Assembly: GCA_947483645.1 (NCBI GenBank)
Contig: CANKLS010000062.1
Span: 1 to 6,693 of the forward strand
Direction of reading: 5' to 3'
DNA: 6,693 nt
From: Bradymonadales bacterium
Lineage (GTDB): Bacteria; Myxococcota; Bradymonadia; REDH01
Shown here: positions 4,927 through 6,693 of the stretch, one piece after another
Position numbering within the stretch: the stretch's first letter is position 1
How the letters are laid out: every line of letters begins with the position of its first letter
Notes under the pieces: model-generated
The model's database searches: none
What the model was told of the DNA's origin: nothing
Seen by the model: only the letters and a program-made list of their open reading frames with translations
Position numbers and translations under genes: made by a program

Positions 4927-6155
4927 TACGACCGCTTGAAGGAGAAGAGCCCCGGCTTGGGCGCGCTTCCCGGCGAGGCCAGCGGCTTGGCATCCGTGAC
5001 CCGCTGCGCCAGCTCAAGGAAGGCCTTCGTAACGGCACTGTCGGGGCTGCCGACCACAACGGGACGGCCCTCGTCACCCATCTTCCGCACGGCGCCATCG
5101 AGCGGGATTTCGCCGAGCATTGTCGTGCCGAGGCGAGCCGCCTCGCGCGTGCCGCCGCCCTGTCCGAAGATGTAGGTGCGCTCCTCGTCGGAGACGATTT
5201 TGTCGAGCGCCGCGGCGCTCTGCTCGTCGCCCTTGGCGCGTAGGCTCGCAGCAAGGTTGCGGGCCTCGGCTGCACCGGGCCAGAGGTAATAGGACATGTT
5301 CTCGACCATGCCGAGCACATCCACATTGAGCTGGGTAAACATGCGGAGGCCGCGCGCTGCATCGATGAGCGCGAGGTCGCTGGGGGTGGTCACGATAATC
5401 GCCCCATCGACAGGCACGGTCTGAGCCAGGCTCAGCTGCGCATCGCCCGTGCCGGGAGGCATGTCGACGATGAGGTAGTCGATGCCGCGCCAGTCCACAT
5501 CCTGCAGAAACTGACGGATGATGCCGGTGACGATGGGTCCGCGCCAGATGACCGGCGCGTCGTCGTCCATGAGGAAGCCGAGCGACATGAGCTTGAGACC
5601 GTGGGCCTCGACCGGGATGATGCGCTTCTCGCGCACTGCCGGACGCACATTGATGCCCAGCAGCGTGGGCACACTCGGACCGTAGATATCGACATCGAGC
5701 AGGCCAACGTGGAAGCCCAGACGAGCAAGCGCCAGCGCGAGGTTCACAGCGACGGTGGACTTGCCAACGCCGCCCTTGCCCGAGGCGACCGCGATGACGC
5801 GACCAACGCCATCGAGCGCCTTGGGTGCCTGCGATGCGCCCTTGGCAGCGGCTGGTGCAGCAGCCGCCTCGGGAGCCGGTGCCGCGCTGGCCTGATAGCC
5901 TTCGACGAAGCTCGTGACCCGAGCCTCCTTCACGCCGTCAACCTTCTCGGCTGCCGTCGCAACTGCATCCTCGAGCGCCCAGCGCTGCTCCTTGGTGTGC
6001 TCCGCTTTGAACTTGAGAACCACGGAGGCGATGCCGCCTGCGACCTCGACCTTTTCGAGGATATGGGCGTCCAGGAGTCCTTCACCCGTGAGCGGGTCAA
6101 CGACGGCAGAAACCTGATCAATCACTTCGCTCTTGAGCGCAAAATCGTCGGCCAT
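4926..6155 (-). CDS. mrp: Mrp/NBP35-family P-loop ATPase with N-terminal MIP18/DUF59-like domain, cysteine-free
   Basis: In 409 residues, an N-terminal MIP18/DUF59-like domain (~8-86) is joined by an Ala/Pro-rich linker (~89-112) to the ATPase. Motifs are the deviant Walker A SGKGGVGKST (125-134), LLDVDIYGPS (152-161), WRGP (204-207), switch II DMPPGTGD (231-238), VENMSYY (284-290) and IFGQGGG (329-335). Family members such as ApbC and Nbp35 carry and transfer Fe-S clusters bound by a CxxC just after VENMS. Here those positions are W292 and A295, and the protein has no cysteine anywhere, so classical cluster bridging by that motif is not possible. An Ala-rich insert (~294-322) follows. It may act as a regulatory ATPase or work with a partner that supplies ligands. 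The ATG at 6155 gives the normal domain start; the ribosome site is weak. It is coupled to the ABC ATPase gene downstream. Confidence 0.92.
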   Translation of the reverse strand: MADDFALKSEVIDQVSAVVDPLTGEGLLDAHILEKVEVAGGIASVVLKFKAEHTKEQRWALEDAVATAAEKVDGVKEARVTSFVEGYQASAAPAPEAAAAPAAAKGASQAPKALDGVGRVIAVASGKGGVGKSTVAVNLALALARLGFHVGLLDVDIYGPSVPTLLGINVRPAVREKRIIPVEAHGLKLMSLGFLMDDDAPVIWRGPIVTGIIRQFLQDVDWRGIDYLIVDMPPGTGDAQLSLAQTVPVDGAIIVTTPSDLALIDAARGLRMFTQLNVDVLGMVENMSYYLWPGAAEARNLAASLRAKGDEQSAAALDKIVSDEERTYIFGQGGGTREAARLGTTMLGEIPLDGAVRKMGDEGRPVVVGSPDSAVTKAFLELAQRVTDAKPLASPGSAPKPGLFSFKRS

Positions 6156-6180
6156 GATGCGTATCCAAACTATCGAAAGA

Positions 6181-6212
6181 GGGAGCGCGGAGCCTAGGCT
6201 GCCACCGCTCCC
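6181..6212 (-). terminator. Possible terminator or attenuator hairpin between thiolase and mrp
   Basis: A perfect 7-bp stem GGGAGCG/CGCTCCC (6181-6187 with 6206-6212) encloses a second small hairpin AGCC-TA-GGCT. On the minus strand it is followed by TCTTTC, a poor T-tract. It begins about 12 bases after the thiolase stop (6225) and ends about 25 bases before the mrp start. It could be a weak intrinsic terminator, an attenuator, or an mRNA-stabilising end. No clear promoter is seen in this 69-base gap. Confidence 0.4.
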
Positions 6213-6224
6213 CGCCGCAAGGGG

Positions 6225-6693
6225 TTAGACGGCGGCGTTGTTCCGCAGAATCGTGACGACGGCGGTGCGATCGTCGCCGCCCATGTTTGCCGCGATGCCG
6301 TGCTTGATGTCGTGACCGACCTGGTAGTCGCCGCAGCGCTTCTGCATCTGGCGGGCCACCTCGAGCACCTGCTTGATGCCGGTCGCGCCGACGGGGTGTC
6401 CGAAGGCGAGAAGTCCGCCGCCCGTGTTGACCGGGATGTCGCCGCCAATCGCCGTGCGACCCTCGCGGGCCAGTGCACCGCCCTGCCCGTGCGCGGCGAA
6501 GCCGAGCGCCTCGGTCATGAGCAGTTCGGTGATGGCGAAGCAGTCGTGAACCTCGGCAACTTTGATGTCGCCCGCCGTCAGCCCGGTGTCTGCGTAGGCC
6601 TCCTTGGCCGCACGCTCGGTGATGCCCATCCGGGTGAAGTCGGAGACCTGCCCGAGCGCGCCGTTCGACTGCGCGTAGGAGAGCACCTCAACA
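6225..6693 (-). CDS. SCP-x/SCP2-type thiolase family protein, C-terminal part (5' end beyond right edge)
   Basis: The last 155 residues are visible, with TAA at 6225-6227; the start and the N-terminal catalytic Cys lie off the right edge. The segment has VHDCF (His codon at 6546-6548), the HDCF motif of SCP2-type thiolases, then NTGGGLLAFGHPVGATG with the second catalytic His (codon 6396-6398), and a short C-terminal strand pair ending TILRNN. This is the C-terminal thiolase domain of the SCP-x group, which cleaves or forms 3-ketoacyl-CoA in fatty acid or sterol side-chain metabolism. No fused SCP2 lipid-binding domain follows; the stop comes right after the thiolase fold, as is common in bacteria. 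The exact substrate cannot be told. It is separated from mrp by 69 bases and a hairpin, so co-transcription is possible but not assured. Confidence 0.9.
   Translation of the reverse strand, partial: VEVLSYAQSNGALGQVSDFTRMGITERAAKEAYADTGLTAGDIKVAEVHDCFAITELLMTEALGFAAHGQGGALAREGRTAIGGDIPVNTGGGLLAFGHPVGATGIKQVLEVARQMQKRCGDYQVGHDIKHGIAANMGGDDRTAVVTILRNNAAV

Noticed and set aside
4583..5362. Minus-strand open frame of 259 codons overlapping mrp and the ABC ATPase
   Set aside because: It is a second frame over two well-supported genes; its Ser/Arg/Ala-rich product has no motif.
5601..6197. Plus-strand open frame of 198 codons antisense to mrp
   Set aside because: No domain, no ribosome site, and fully covered by the conserved Mrp coding sequence.
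1..6693. CRISPR array, insertion sequence, tRNA or rRNA
   Set aside because: I saw no regularly spaced repeats, transposase motifs, terminal inverted repeats or tRNA cloverleaf on either strand. This was by eye only.

Overview
The window is GC-rich, and every convincing gene is on the minus strand, so the biological reading order runs from the right end to the left. It looks like chromosomal DNA of a Myxococcota/Bradymonadota-type (former Deltaproteobacteria) organism. The main clue is a lipoprotein with a Thr/Asp/Ser/Glu-rich linker, a Cys-rich segment built around a CGNGTDDDGDG-type motif, and a C-terminal PD40 (TolB-like) propeller. That taxonomic call is inference from protein style only.

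Layout in transcription order. (1) 6693-6225: 3' part of an SCP-x-type thiolase, whose 5' end lies beyond the right edge. (2) A 69-base gap with a hairpin. (3) 6155-4926: Mrp/NBP35-family P-loop ATPase with an N-terminal MIP18/DUF59-like domain and no cysteine at all. (4) 4926-4111 and 4114-3314: an ABC-2-type transporter, ATPase then permease. Mrp and the ATPase overlap by one base (TAGTG), and the ATPase and permease by four (ATGA), so the three genes look translationally coupled. (5) A 117-base AT-rich gap with a 9-bp direct repeat at 20-bp spacing. (6) 3196-2996: a 66-residue peptide with a YxxPxL...T leader-like motif and a Gly/Ser/Ala tail, closed by a strong intrinsic terminator. (7) A 200-base gap with a palindrome. 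(8) 2726-1056: the lipoprotein. (9) 1037-1: a radical SAM protein with SPASM-type C-terminal cysteines, only 18 bases after the lipoprotein and running off the left edge.

The candidate unusual system is the set ABC-2 transporter, small leader-motif peptide, lipoprotein and radical SAM/SPASM enzyme. This has the composition of a ribosomally made, post-translationally modified peptide (RiPP) locus: precursor, maturase, exporter or immunity pump, and an envelope protein. The precursor does not fit the lasso class despite its leader motif, because its tail has no Asp/Glu, and it has no cysteine for lanthionine or thioether chemistry. The link between these genes is inferred from proximity and family type. 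No leader-binding (RRE/PqqD) protein or dedicated protease is visible in the window, and the terminator plus a 200-base gap separate the peptide from the enzyme.
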